From Ktedonobacter robiniae (GTDB lineage Bacteria; Chloroflexota; Ktedonobacteria; Ktedonobacterales; Ktedonobacteraceae), in NCBI RefSeq assembly GCF_016587375.1, contig NZ_BNJG01000001.1:186001-250000 (forward strand): DNA of 64,000 nucleotides, written 5' to 3'. The notes below the pieces were generated by a model. The model worked only from the letters and a program-made list of their open reading frames with translations, searched no databases and was not told the DNA's origin. The stretch's first letter is position 1. Each line of letters begins with the position of its first letter. Below, piece after piece: positions 1 through 7,884 of the stretch. The position numbers and the translations under genes are program-made.

Positions 1-543
1 CATCGCCTCATTCGTCTCTCGCCCTTTGACGCAGCACACCGTCGCCAGACCTCGTTTGCGAAAGTTGAGCTCATGCCCGATATCGAAAACACGATCGAGA
101 TTTCGATTCGACCTGAAGATATCGAGGTAGATACCTACCGCTCAACGGGCGCGGGTGGACAGCACGTCAACAAAACTGACTCCGCTGTGCGGATGCGCCA
201 CATTCCGAGTGGTATCGTCGTGACCTGTCAGAACGAGCGCTCACAGATTCAGAACCGGGAAGTCGCGCTCAAGCTTCTCAAGGCCCGCCTCTTTGAAATG
301 GAGCAGAAGAAGCACGACGAGGAGGCGGCCCGCTTAAAAGGCGAGCATGTCCAGGCCGACTTCGGGACGCAGATTCGCTCGGTGATTGTGCATCCCTATA
401 ACATTGCCAAGGATCATCGCACCAACCACGAGACCAGTGACACTACCGCGTACCTGGCTGGCAATGTTGATCCCTTCATTCACGCCTACTTACAGGAGCA
501 GGCATCTGGCGTTGCAAGTCCCGCCGCGGTCGCGGAAGACTAG
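1..543 (+). CDS. prfB: Peptide chain release factor 2 (3' part)
   Basis: RF2 recognises UGA/UAA stop codons in the ribosomal A site and triggers peptidyl-tRNA hydrolysis. The frame is open from base 1, so the gene begins upstream of the window. Residues before the first internal Met read [20 protein letters not shown], the RF2 segment leading into the catalytic domain. The universal GGQ loop is in [17 protein letters not shown] (about codons 49-65 of the visible part), followed by the CQNERSQ signature. The C-terminal part with HRTNHETSD is intact and the stop is at 541-543. The codon-recognition domain is not visible. It converges on the sigma factor gene through a shared terminator. Confidence 0.97.
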   Translation, partial: HRLIRLSPFDAAHRRQTSFAKVELMPDIENTIEISIRPEDIEVDTYRSTGAGGQHVNKTDSAVRMRHIPSGIVVTCQNERSQIQNREVALKLLKARLFEMEQKKHDEEAARLKGEHVQADFGTQIRSVIVHPYNIAKDHRTNHETSDTTAYLAGNVDPFIHAYLQEQASGVASPAAVAED

Positions 544-599
544 CGCGCTCAAGATGTGGAACCAGTAGCACACAGTTTTTTTAATCAGACACAAAGAGG

Positions 600-622
600 C
601 CCGGACGTTTCTCCCGTCCGGG
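600..622. terminator. Bidirectional terminator between prfB and sigma gene
   Basis: An 8-bp perfect GC-rich stem (600-607 with 615-622) closes a 7-nt loop and is followed by a T-rich stretch on the plus strand. An A/T-rich run precedes it (576-583), which would serve the minus strand. It lies between two convergent genes. Confidence 0.8.
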
Positions 623-641
623 TCATTTCTTATTCTCCTTG

Positions 642-1667
642 CTATACACGCGCCAGGTCGCGCAGACCCTCATAGCGCTCCGGGTAGCGCAGTTTGCGCA
701 GAGCCTTCACCTCAATCTGGCGAATACGCTCACGCGTCAGGTGGAAGAGCACGCTGACCTCGTCGAGCGAGAGGGAATGTCCGTCTTTTAACCCGTAACG
801 CATCTCAATGATCGTGCGCTCGCGAGGATTGAGGACGGTCATGGCTTGCTCGATATGCTCACGCTGCAACTGCTGCGAGACCACATCAATCGTGGGCGCC
901 ATGCTGGTATCTTCGAGCATATCTGAGAGATGGTACTCCTCATCATCGGCCATCGGCGCGTCCAGCGAGATGGGCTGCTCCGAGACATTGAGGAGTTCGA
1001 CGACGCGCTCACGCGGCAGGCCCAGTTCAGCCGCTACCTGCTCCGGTAATGGCTCAACGCCTTGCTCCTGATACAAGCGACGTGTGATACGCTTGATCTT
1101 GTAAATAAGTTCTACGACGTGGACAGGAATATGAATGCTGCGAGAATGCTCGGCGATGGCCCGGCTGATAGCCTGGCGAATCCACCATGTGGCATAGGTG
1201 CTAAAGCGGAAGCCACGCTTGTAATCAAACTTCTGTGTCGCGCGCATCAGACCAATATTGCCCTCCTGAATCAGGTCGAGCAACGGTAACCCCTGGTTGG
1301 AATAGCGCTTCGCGATACTGACGACCAGGCGCAAGTTAGCCTCGATCAAGCGCTGCCGGGCATACTGATCGCCCCGCGCTACGCGCTCTGCCAGTTGAAG
1401 CTCCTGCTCGGCGGTGAGCAGTGGATACATACCAATCTCTTTCAGGTACTGTTTTACAGAATCGTCGACCGCCCCACGCTGGTCCTCTTCCCCATCTACC
1501 TCCTCCTCGCAGGCATAGATGAAATCCTTTTCACTTTCTATCTCCACGCCATCGTCCATCAGGTCTTTGGTGTGCTTTCTCTTGCTCAACGTGACTGTCA
1601 CTTCGGTATCCACACTCTGGGATGCTCTTTTTCCTCTTGCTCCCACGACATCTACTCCTTTTTCCAT
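642..1667 (-). CDS. Primary-type sigma-70 factor (RpoD/SigA-like)
   Basis: It directs core RNA polymerase to promoters. Region 1.2 ([20 protein letters not shown]), region 2 ([51 protein letters not shown]), region 3 and region 4 with the recognition helix ([18 protein letters not shown]) are all present. At about 340 aa it is short and lacks a long region 1.1, so it may be the housekeeping sigma or a group-2 paralogue. Start choice: ATG at 1667 has GAAGG 4 nt upstream. An in-frame TTG at 1703 preceded by AGAGG would add 12 residues and cannot be excluded. A 41-codon ORF lies just upstream on the same strand. Confidence 0.9.
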   Translation of the reverse strand: MEKGVDVVGARGKRASQSVDTEVTVTLSKRKHTKDLMDDGVEIESEKDFIYACEEEVDGEEDQRGAVDDSVKQYLKEIGMYPLLTAEQELQLAERVARGDQYARQRLIEANLRLVVSIAKRYSNQGLPLLDLIQEGNIGLMRATQKFDYKRGFRFSTYATWWIRQAISRAIAEHSRSIHIPVHVVELIYKIKRITRRLYQEQGVEPLPEQVAAELGLPRERVVELLNVSEQPISLDAPMADDEEYHLSDMLEDTSMAPTIDVVSQQLQREHIEQAMTVLNPRERTIIEMRYGLKDGHSLSLDEVSVLFHLTRERIRQIEVKALRKLRYPERYEGLRDLARV

Positions 1668-1760
1668 ACTACCTTCACAGACAGACGCAAACGAGAAACT
1701 CAAAACGGACCTCTAGGTAATGCGATGCAGTCGGGTGCGCTTACCAGTTCTCTGGCACTG

Positions 1761-1886
1761 TTATATGACTCTGTCTAGAAACGCCATCTCTCCCGGCTGT
1801 GTTTTTTCTAACGTGTCGTCCGCGATATGCTCTCCCACTTTTCTATTAGTGCAAGAAACGTGCCAAACTCTAGTCCCCATTGACAT
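1761..1886 (-). CDS. Possible 41-aa leader peptide upstream of sigma gene
   Basis: A short ORF on the sigma-gene strand starts with ATG at 1886, 6 nt after a strong AAGGAG Shine-Dalgarno, and ends with TAA at 1761. The peptide begins MSMGTRVWHVSCTNRKVGEH. It resembles no family I know. It ends about 60-95 bases before the sigma start, so it could be a regulatory leader peptide or a tiny gene. The rest of 1704-2154 shows no other supportable gene. Confidence 0.35.
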   Translation of the reverse strand: MSMGTRVWHVSCTNRKVGEHIADDTLEKTQPGEMAFLDRVI

Positions 1887-2154
1887 AGTTCACTCCTTTC
1901 ACTCCTCGTAAGCTGGTAGAAAGCTGTAACAGTAATACTATCGGCAAGCAAACACACTTTTATAGGGAAAATTGACCCCAAATTTCAGTCTACATAAAAT
2001 TTGGCATATCATACGTGCTCAAGCACGACATCCAGCACGCCTTCCTGGCTGCTCACTGCTATAGAGCAAAGTAGACCTCTTCCATGAAGAGTTTTCCATG
2101 TTTGAGGATTTTTGCCCAGCCCTTGCGCGCAATAACATGAATAGATAGCAATGC

Positions 2155-2183
2155 TTGACTAGAGTTGTTTCACCTGTTATGCT
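2155..2183 (+). promoter_or_regulatory. Sigma-70 promoter for the zinc-ribbon gene
   Basis: TTGACT (2155-2160), a 17-nt spacer, then TATGCT (2178-2183). Transcription would start near 2190, leaving a leader of about 340 nt before the GTG at 2534. No recognisable riboswitch or SRP RNA core was found in that leader. Confidence 0.6.
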
Positions 2184-2533
2184 GGAAGTAAGAAGCAAAA
2201 GAACGCGGGTGTTCCGAGCGTTGTCCTCGCAATTTCACGCTCAGTAGGGAAGGCGTAGCCAGGGATGTCTGTTCTCTTGTTTCACCTCTCTTCTATGTGC
2301 CTGGTTGGTGAAGCGCTCTTGCTCCTCCCCCAGGAACATGAATATTTCTTCACATACTTGCTGACATTGGGATGGAGTTGTGGTATGATAGGAGAGGCAT
2401 GGATTAGACCTGCTGTGGGGATGCGGATGCAGCGGCGGAGGCTCCCCCCTCGGCTTACTTTTTTGTTAAGCCTCGCTTGAACCTGGTTAGGCAAGCGAAT
2501 ATACCCTCCAGAGAGAAGGAAGGAGGCGATTTC

Positions 2534-2749
2534 GTGGAAAACGCATTTCCTCGGTGTCGCAAATGTAGTGAAGGTGATCTGGTTCCGCTTTCGGATTTCG
2601 GTAGCCAGGGAGCTTCCATCGAGTACAAGGCATGGGTCTGCACCAACCCCTCCTGCTTGTACAATATAAAAATCCGTAACGGCGACATCATCATTAACGA
2701 ACCTATCAGTGACGGCTCACTCCACTCATATCGTAGCGGTCGCCAATAG
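2534..2749 (+). CDS. Small zinc-ribbon protein
   Basis: A 71-aa protein with CxxC (CRKC, residues 8-11) and a second Cys pair spaced by five residues (CTNPSC) about 30 residues on, which together could bind one zinc ion. The fold resembles small rubredoxin-like or zinc-ribbon domains. The partner is unknown. GTG at 2534 is chosen because GGAGG sits 7 nt upstream; the longer ATG start at 2477 has no ribosome site. A strong hairpin follows the stop. It sits just ahead of ftsY but has its own promoter and terminator, so co-transcription is not required. Confidence 0.7.
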   Translation: MENAFPRCRKCSEGDLVPLSDFGSQGASIEYKAWVCTNPSCLYNIKIRNGDIIINEPISDGSLHSYRSGRQ

Positions 2750-2812
2750 GGCTGAGATGTTGTTTCGCTTTGCACGTCTTTGGGTGGTTTCAACCGCTCA
2801 CTGACGTGTATT

Positions 2813-2844
2813 GCATTTTAGCAGGGTTTCTCCTGCTAAAATGC
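2813..2844 (+). terminator. Hairpin terminator after zinc-ribbon gene
   Basis: A perfect 13-bp stem (2813-2825 with 2832-2844) with a 6-nt loop lies 64 bases after the zinc-ribbon stop. There is no clean T-run afterwards (TGTTCTGC), so efficiency is uncertain. Confidence 0.6.
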
Positions 2845-2874
2845 TGTTCTGCACGATGAGCATTTTCGGCCCTC

Positions 2875-2904
2875 TTGTCCTGTTCCGCGCCACAATGTTA
2901 TACT
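2875..2904 (+). promoter_or_regulatory. Promoter and structured leader of ftsY operon
   Basis: TTGTCC (2875-2880), an 18-nt spacer, TATACT (2899-2904). The 230-nt stretch to the ftsY start holds no ORF with a ribosome site. It contains several short hairpins: CTCGG/CCGAG near 2976, CTCTCTTT/AAAGAGAG near 2992-3018, and a CCAGGTGA/TCGCCTGG pair near 3036-3074. It could be a structured 5' leader or a small RNA. It lacks the GGAAG loop of SRP RNA and T-box or common riboswitch cores. Confidence 0.5.
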
Positions 2905-3143
2905 CTGTGGGGACTGGAGTTCCCGCTGTAGGATATCAAGGCGTGGAGATCGACTCCTAGAAGCTCTCGGGCACAACCGAGGGAGATGTCGCTCTCTTTC
3001 GCTTCTCTGCTAAAGAGAGGGTCACTCACTTTTATCCAGGTGAGCATAGTGATCTATTTTTCCTTTCGCCTGGTAAAGGGACTGCTTTTATACATAACGC
3101 ACTTATACGTTCAGCATAGAGATACATAAGGAGTCAACACAAC

Positions 3144-4157
3144 GTGTTCAATCGCTTCTTTGGGCAGAAACCACAAGAAGATCCCGACGACAAGAATCAG
3201 GGTCCTGCTCAGGAACGAGCAGGAGATGCTCCTTCCCGTCCAGAACAACAATCACCACAACGCTTCGGCTTTCTCAACCGCACACGTCAGCTCTTTAGTC
3301 GCATGAGTGAGGTCGTAGAAGAGACCGATCTGATCACGGATGAGATGTGGGACGATCTCGAAGAGTCGCTGCTGGCCGCAGATGTCGGTCCCAGCACCAC
3401 CATCTGGCTAATTGAACGCCTGCGCCGGCGTGCCGAAGACGAGCATATGCGCACCGGCGCCCAGGTGCAACGCGCCTTACGAGAAGAACTGGTCATGCTG
3501 CTTGGCGATCCCTCCCCACTGCGCCTCTCGCAACGCTCTCCCCTGACAGTCATTCTTGTCATCGGAGTCAATGGCTCTGGGAAGACGACCTCCATTGCGA
3601 AAATGGCCCACCGTCTCTCGCGCGAAGGGCGCCAGGTCATGCTGGCCGCGGCCGACACCTTCCGCGCTGCCGCGATTGATCAACTCAAAGAATGGGGGCA
3701 GCGCATCTCCGTTCCCGTTATCAGTCAACAACCAAACGCTGACCCGGGCGCGGTCGTCTATGACGCCATCCAGGCCGCTCAATCGCGTGGCAGCGATGTC
3801 TTGATCGTTGATACCGCTGGTCGCTTGCATACCAAGTATAATCTTATGGAGGAGCTTAAAAAGATCAACAAGGTCATTCAGAAGTTTATCCCTGATGGCC
3901 CACATGAACTGCTCATTGTCATCGATGCGACGACCGGACAGAACGCGCTCTTGCAGGCGCGTAAGTTCGCGGAAGACATTGGCCTGACAGGCGTCATTAT
4001 TAGCAAATTGGATAGCACCGCCAAGGGTGGGTTCGCGTTTGCCGTTGCCGACGACCTGGGTGTGCCCATTAAATTCATTGCGACAGGTGAGAAGGTCGAA
4101 AACTTGATTCCCTTTGATCCACAGAGCTTCGTTGCGGCTCTCTTCACACAAGAATAA
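3144..4157 (+). CDS. ftsY: Signal recognition particle receptor FtsY
   Basis: This GTPase docks SRP-ribosome complexes at the membrane for co-translational insertion. Residues 1-45 form an acidic, Gln/Pro-rich A-region, followed by the helical N domain (to about 130). The NG GTPase domain has Walker A GVNGSGKT (141-148), the AADTFRAAAIDQL insertion-box motif, DTAGR (G3) and SKLDSTAKGG (G4), and ends with the FtsY C-terminus GEKVENLIPFDPQSFVAALF. It starts with GTG at 3144 behind AAGGAG. It is first in an apparent operon with accD, whose start is 15 bp downstream. Confidence 0.97.
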   Translation: MFNRFFGQKPQEDPDDKNQGPAQERAGDAPSRPEQQSPQRFGFLNRTRQLFSRMSEVVEETDLITDEMWDDLEESLLAADVGPSTTIWLIERLRRRAEDEHMRTGAQVQRALREELVMLLGDPSPLRLSQRSPLTVILVIGVNGSGKTTSIAKMAHRLSREGRQVMLAAADTFRAAAIDQLKEWGQRISVPVISQQPNADPGAVVYDAIQAAQSRGSDVLIVDTAGRLHTKYNLMEELKKINKVIQKFIPDGPHELLIVIDATTGQNALLQARKFAEDIGLTGVIISKLDSTAKGGFAFAVADDLGVPIKFIATGEKVENLIPFDPQSFVAALFTQE

Positions 4158-4172
4158 CCAGGAGGACCTAGT

Positions 4173-5060
4173 ATGGTGAAAGAAGCGGCTGCTCCATCGA
4201 ACAGTTCCACCTTCTCGGCAGCACGCGCGCAGTCTTCGCTCACTGCGATGGGCAATATTGTTGTCAAATGCCCAAAATGCAAAGAGATTTTATATGGACG
4301 CGACTGGGAGAAGAATCAAAAAGTCTGCTCACGCTGTAACCATCATTTTCGCTTGACGGCACGCGAACGTATTACGCTGCTCGTCGATTCCAATAGCTTT
4401 GAAGAGACGGATGCTACCATGATTCCAGGCGATCCGCTCAAATTCACCGCCCGTCCCGCCAATATGGCCAATCAGCCTGACTACGCCAATAAGCTCATCG
4501 AGGAACGGCAGAAAGCCGGCCAGAATGAGGCAGTCGTCAGCGGCATTGCCACCGTCGATGGCCAGCCCCTGGCCCTGGCCGTGATGGACTTCCACTTCAT
4601 GGGTGGCAGCATGGGATCCGTCGTGGGAGAGAAGATTACGCGCACAATTGAGTTGGCCATTGAGCGCCAACTGCCAGTGCTGGTCGTCTCCACTTCGGGC
4701 GGTGCACGCATGCAGGAAGGCATCTTCTCCCTCATGCAAATGGCCAAGACCTCGGCCGCGCTCGCCAAGCTTGGTGAGGCTGGACTCCCTTATTTTAGCC
4801 TGCTTACCGATCCCACCACAGGCGGCGTCTCAGCCAGTTTCGCCTTCCTGGGCGATGTGATCCTGGCCGAACCCGGTGCGCTTGTCTGCTTCACCGGCCC
4901 TCGTGTGATTGAAGGCTTTATGCACATTAAGCTGCCCGAAGGAACCATTAATTCCAACTTTGCCCTGGAACACGGCATGATCGACACAGTCGTTCACCGC
5001 CACGAACTACGCCAGACGCTCTCGCGCCTACTCACCATGTATGCGCCCTCAACCAAATAG
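4173..5060 (+). CDS. accD: Acetyl-CoA carboxylase carboxyltransferase subunit beta
   Basis: With AccA it transfers the carboxyl group from carboxybiotin to acetyl-CoA, giving malonyl-CoA for fatty-acid synthesis. The N-terminal four-Cys zinc ribbon is intact (C33, C36, C52, C55), followed by the crotonase-like carboxyltransferase core with GGSMGSVVGEKI, STSGGARMQEG and DPTTGGVSASFA. The length of 295 aa is normal. The first ATG has AGGAGG at good spacing. It follows ftsY by 15 bp and precedes accA by 84 bp. Confidence 0.97.
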   Translation: MVKEAAAPSNSSTFSAARAQSSLTAMGNIVVKCPKCKEILYGRDWEKNQKVCSRCNHHFRLTARERITLLVDSNSFEETDATMIPGDPLKFTARPANMANQPDYANKLIEERQKAGQNEAVVSGIATVDGQPLALAVMDFHFMGGSMGSVVGEKITRTIELAIERQLPVLVVSTSGGARMQEGIFSLMQMAKTSAALAKLGEAGLPYFSLLTDPTTGGVSASFAFLGDVILAEPGALVCFTGPRVIEGFMHIKLPEGTINSNFALEHGMIDTVVHRHELRQTLSRLLTMYAPSTK

Positions 5061-5144
5061 GGAAGGGGAGTCTGCTTGCGTCCATCTTGTGTTCTGGTAT
5101 CTCATTTAGATAGAGGATTAGCCAAGTAGAGGAAGATACATACG

Positions 5145-6131
5145 ATGCCTTATGATCTAGACTTTGAAAAGCCGCTCGCGGAGTTGGAAAAGAAAATCAA
5201 TGGACTTCAGCGCAAGGGCGAGCGCTTAAAACCAGATGAAACCAAACAGCTACAAAGCCTGGAAAATGATCTGCGTAAACGCACCGAGGAGATCTACAGC
5301 AACCTGACCGCCTGGCAAACAGTGCAGGTCGCGCGCCATAAAAACCGCCCCTACACCCTCGACTACATCAAGCATATTTGTGATGACTTCTTTGAACTGC
5401 ACGGCGATCGCTCCTTTGCCGACGATCACGCCATTGTCGCTGGCACCGCCCGCCTGGGAGAGCAGACCGTCATGCTCATCGGGCATCAAAAGGGACGCGA
5501 TATGAAAGAGCAACAGTATCGCAACCTGGGCATGCCCCATCCTGAAGGCTATCGCAAAGCCTATCGCATGATGCAGCAGGCCGAGAAGTTCGGCTTCCCC
5601 ATCATCAACCTCATCGATACCTCGGGCGCCTCCCCCGCCCTGGTGGACGAAGAGCGAGGCCAGTCCGAAGCCATCGCCTCCTGCCTCTATCTCATGCCAC
5701 GCCTGCGTGTGCCCATCCTCGCCATCGTCATTGGTGAGGGCAACAGCGGTGGTGCACTCGCCATCAGCATCGCTGACCGCATCCTCATGTTTGAGCACAG
5801 CTACTACACCGTCGCGGCCCCCGAGGCGGCGGCCAACATCATCTGGCGTGACGCGGGCCAGGCGCCCTTGGCAGCCGAGGGACAGCGCATTCGCGCCAAG
5901 GACCTGCTCACCTTCAAGATCGTCGATGAGGTCATTCCCGAGCCACTGGGGGGCGCGCACCGTAACCACCACCTGGCAGCCGAAGCGTTGAAAGTCTCTC
6001 TCCTGCGCAACCTTGAAGAGCTCAAGCAGCTTCCCACTGACGAGCTGTTGGCCAAGCGCTACGAGAAGTTCCGCGCCATCGGTCAATTCGACCACGAGGT
6101 GCTCGAAACAAACTCAGAAATTGGGGTCTGA
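5145..6131 (+). CDS. accA: Acetyl-CoA carboxylase carboxyltransferase subunit alpha
   Basis: Partner of AccD in the cytoplasmic carboxyltransferase. The 328-aa sequence starts with the AccA helix DFEKPLAELEKKI, has the HGDRSFADDHAIV segment, the conserved RNLGMPHPEGYRKAYRMMQQA block, IDTSGASP, and the GEGNSGGALAI oxyanion-hole loop. A GAGGAAG ribosome site precedes the ATG. It is the last gene of the ftsY-accD-accA cluster. The tRNA promoter begins 6 bp past the stop. Confidence 0.97.
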   Translation: MPYDLDFEKPLAELEKKINGLQRKGERLKPDETKQLQSLENDLRKRTEEIYSNLTAWQTVQVARHKNRPYTLDYIKHICDDFFELHGDRSFADDHAIVAGTARLGEQTVMLIGHQKGRDMKEQQYRNLGMPHPEGYRKAYRMMQQAEKFGFPIINLIDTSGASPALVDEERGQSEAIASCLYLMPRLRVPILAIVIGEGNSGGALAISIADRILMFEHSYYTVAAPEAAANIIWRDAGQAPLAAEGQRIRAKDLLTFKIVDEVIPEPLGGAHRNHHLAAEALKVSLLRNLEELKQLPTDELLAKRYEKFRAIGQFDHEVLETNSEIGV

Positions 6132-6136
6132 TCCCC

Positions 6137-6165
6137 TTGACTTCTGTTCGTGAATGCGCTATTAT
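6137..6165 (+). promoter_or_regulatory. Promoter of tRNA-Leu
   Basis: TTGACT (6137-6142), exactly 17 nt, TATTAT (6160-6165). Transcription would begin about 35 nt before the mature tRNA. Confidence 0.8.
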
Positions 6166-6207
6166 AGGCATCGCAAGTGATGAATATGCCTTGCATCACG
6201 AACACCT

Positions 6208-6288
6208 GCCGGTGTGGCGGAACGGTATACGCGTCTGTCTCAAAAACAGATCCCGCAAGGGTTGAGGGTTCGAATCTCTCCACCGGCA
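6208..6288 (+). tRNA. tRNA-Leu (CAA)
   Basis: Class II tRNA. The 7-bp acceptor stem pairs 6208-6214 with 6281-6287, and the discriminator is A6288. The anticodon stem TCTGT/ACAGA encloses loop CTCAAAA, giving anticodon CAA. A long variable arm (CCCGCAAGGG) identifies leucine, and the T-loop is TTCGAAT. CCA is only partly encoded (ACC). The last 17 bases belong to the 25-bp repeat created by integration of the element to the right; the gene stays intact. Confidence 0.95.
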
Positions 6289-6296
6289 CCTCCCTC
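6272..6296. repeat. attL core of the integrative element
   Basis: 25 bp covering the tRNA-Leu 3' end and a few bases beyond are repeated perfectly at 16611-16635. Similarity continues more weakly through the tRNA terminator (to about 6343 and 16683). This is the usual target region of tyrosine integrases. Confidence 0.9.
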
Positions 6297-6306
6297 TTGT
6301 AGGATG

Positions 6307-6343
6307 ACGCCCTCAGGACCATTCTAGACGTTCCTGAGGGCGT
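6307..6343 (+). terminator. tRNA-Leu terminator
   Basis: A 12-bp perfect stem (6307-6318 with 6332-6343), a 13-nt loop, then TTTGTTTTT. A degraded copy lies at 16647-16683 next to attR. Confidence 0.9.
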
Positions 6344-6366
6344 TTTGTTTTTGGCAAAACCAGAGC

Positions 6367-6388
6367 TTAGTACAGCTTTAGTACAGCC
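6367..6388. repeat. Arm-type integrase site pair (left)
   Basis: Two direct copies of TTAGTACAGC lie back to back between attL and the integrase stop codon. The same doublet occurs at 11690-11711, 14043-14065 and 16485-16507. Position and duplication suit integrase arm-type binding sites; this role is inferred. Confidence 0.65.
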
Positions 6389-6408
6389 TCTCACAAAGAG
6401 AAGCGTTT

Positions 6409-7573
6409 TTACTCCTCCTCCTCATCCGTTCCCTGGTCAGGACTCAAAGCCTGGTTTAAAAGCTCAATCGCGTCACGTTGCATATTTGGTAAAACGTGAG
6501 AATATATATCAAGCGTCATGCTAATCTGACTATGGCCCAGCAACTCTTGCACAACCTTTGGATGCACGCCCAGGCTCAGCAAAAGTGTTGCAGCACTGTG
6601 CCGCAGATCATGAAATCGGATATCCGGCAAACCCGCCTTCTGAAGCAAGCCTTTAAGCTCATCAAGTATGTCTCGCGTGGGGTTTAAGTGAGTCCCTATA
6701 GAAGTACAGAAGACATAATCATGTTCCTGCCAGGCGGCACCAGCCTTTGACTTCGCCTCTAATTGCAATTCACGATGGCACTTTAAAGCCTCTAAAGCAA
6801 AAGAAGCGACAACAATACTACGCCGACTACGCTGTGTTTTTGGGTCAGCCTCTTTATACCCCAGCCCTTCTATCTTTGAAGGGGTTCGAGACAACACACG
6901 ACGCACCTGCAAAACCCCCTTCTGAAAATCAATGTCTTGCCATTTAAGACCCATTATCTCACCACGCCGGAGACCAGTTGCGAGAGCCAGCTTAAAAAGG
7001 GCCTCCATACGATGCCCTTCACTGGCGGCTAAAAGTGCGTGAATCTGTTCAAGCGTCAATGACTGTACTTCATATCGCTTCTTCTGAGGAGGATCAACAA
7101 ACTTACAAACATTGCGGGAAATTAAGCCCCACCTCATTGCAGTCGAGAGCGCCTTGTGCAAAACGTTATGGATCGTCCTCACTGTCGTCGGTGAGAACCC
7201 TTCATCGAGCTTCTTTGTATAAAGGGACTGCACATGCTGGGCTGATAATTTCTGTAGCTGTACACGGCCAACGACAGGGACTATATGAAGCCGTACAATC
7301 TCTTCATATCTTTCAAAGGTACGCTCACGAACACTCTGCTTCTGCGAAAGTTCTAGCCAGTCCCTCAAAAACTGCTCCATTGTTTTGATTAGGGCCAGTA
7401 ACCAAGGAGCCTTGTTGCTTCTCTAAAAGCGCTTGGTTTAGCTTTTCACGTACCTTTGTTTTCGTCTTACCATAGAAGTATTTTCTTTTTCCATCAGCGC
7501 CAGTAACGTAAGCAGCGTATAAGCCCTCTCGCTGCTTATAAATTGATCCCTCACCATTGCCACGTTTTCCCAT
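6409..7573 (-). pseudogene. Tyrosine integrase, frameshifted
   Basis: Site-specific recombinase for the tRNA-Leu att site. The N-terminal arm-binding part (7573 to about 7390, from MGKRGNGEGSIYKQREGLYA) has a good AAGGAGG ribosome site. The core-binding and catalytic domains are in another frame (ORF 6409-7380), with Arg in TGLRRGE (R138), HDLRH (H257, R260), LGHS (H283) and tyrosine Y293 in DIYSHVLP. The frames join at an A-run (7383-7386 on the plus strand): one A fewer would restore VTGPNQT-MEQFLRDWLE. The cause is a mutation, an assembly error or, less likely, recoding. It is last in the rep-xis-int operon, 13 bp after xis. Confidence 0.9.
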
Positions 7574-7586
7574 AGGCCACCTCCTT

Positions 7587-7802
7587 CTATAGCTCTCGCT
7601 GTCGCTGTTCTAACCACGCATTTAAAGCAGGAAGGTACACGCGAACAGCGCGCCCAAACCTTTGTACTGGCAACCCTTCATTATTAATGAGATCATAAAT
7701 CTTGTTACGCTTTAAGTTCATACATGCCATCACCTGAGGTATTGTCAGCAGGAGAGTCGGGACCTCTGAAGACTGCTGCTTCACTTCCATACTCACAGCC
7801 AT
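7587..7802 (-). CDS. Excisionase-like helix-turn-helix protein
   Basis: A 71-aa protein with a MerR-like winged helix of the excisionase/HTH_17 type: LTIPQVMACMNLKRNKIYDL, then the wing LPVQRFGRAVRVYLPALNAWL. Such proteins bind att arms and steer integrases toward excision, or act as regulators. GGAGG lies 6 nt before the ATG. Its position between rep and int supports the excisionase role. Confidence 0.8.
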   Translation of the reverse strand: MAVSMEVKQQSSEVPTLLLTIPQVMACMNLKRNKIYDLINNEGLPVQRFGRAVRVYLPALNAWLEQRQREL

Positions 7803-7884
7803 AAGCCACCTCCAATCCGTTAATAACTTGCTATAGGCAACCTCCTAATCGTCTATCACCATGACCATTAAACAGACCGACACT

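Noticed and set aside
2265..2480. 71-codon hydrophobic ORF before the zinc-ribbon gene
   Set aside because: Lacks a ribosome site and lies in the predicted leader; an antisense frame of the same length exists.
2190..2530. Possible SRP RNA or riboswitch in the zinc-ribbon leader
   Set aside because: The conserved GGAAG/AGCA core of SRP RNA and known riboswitch cores are absent.
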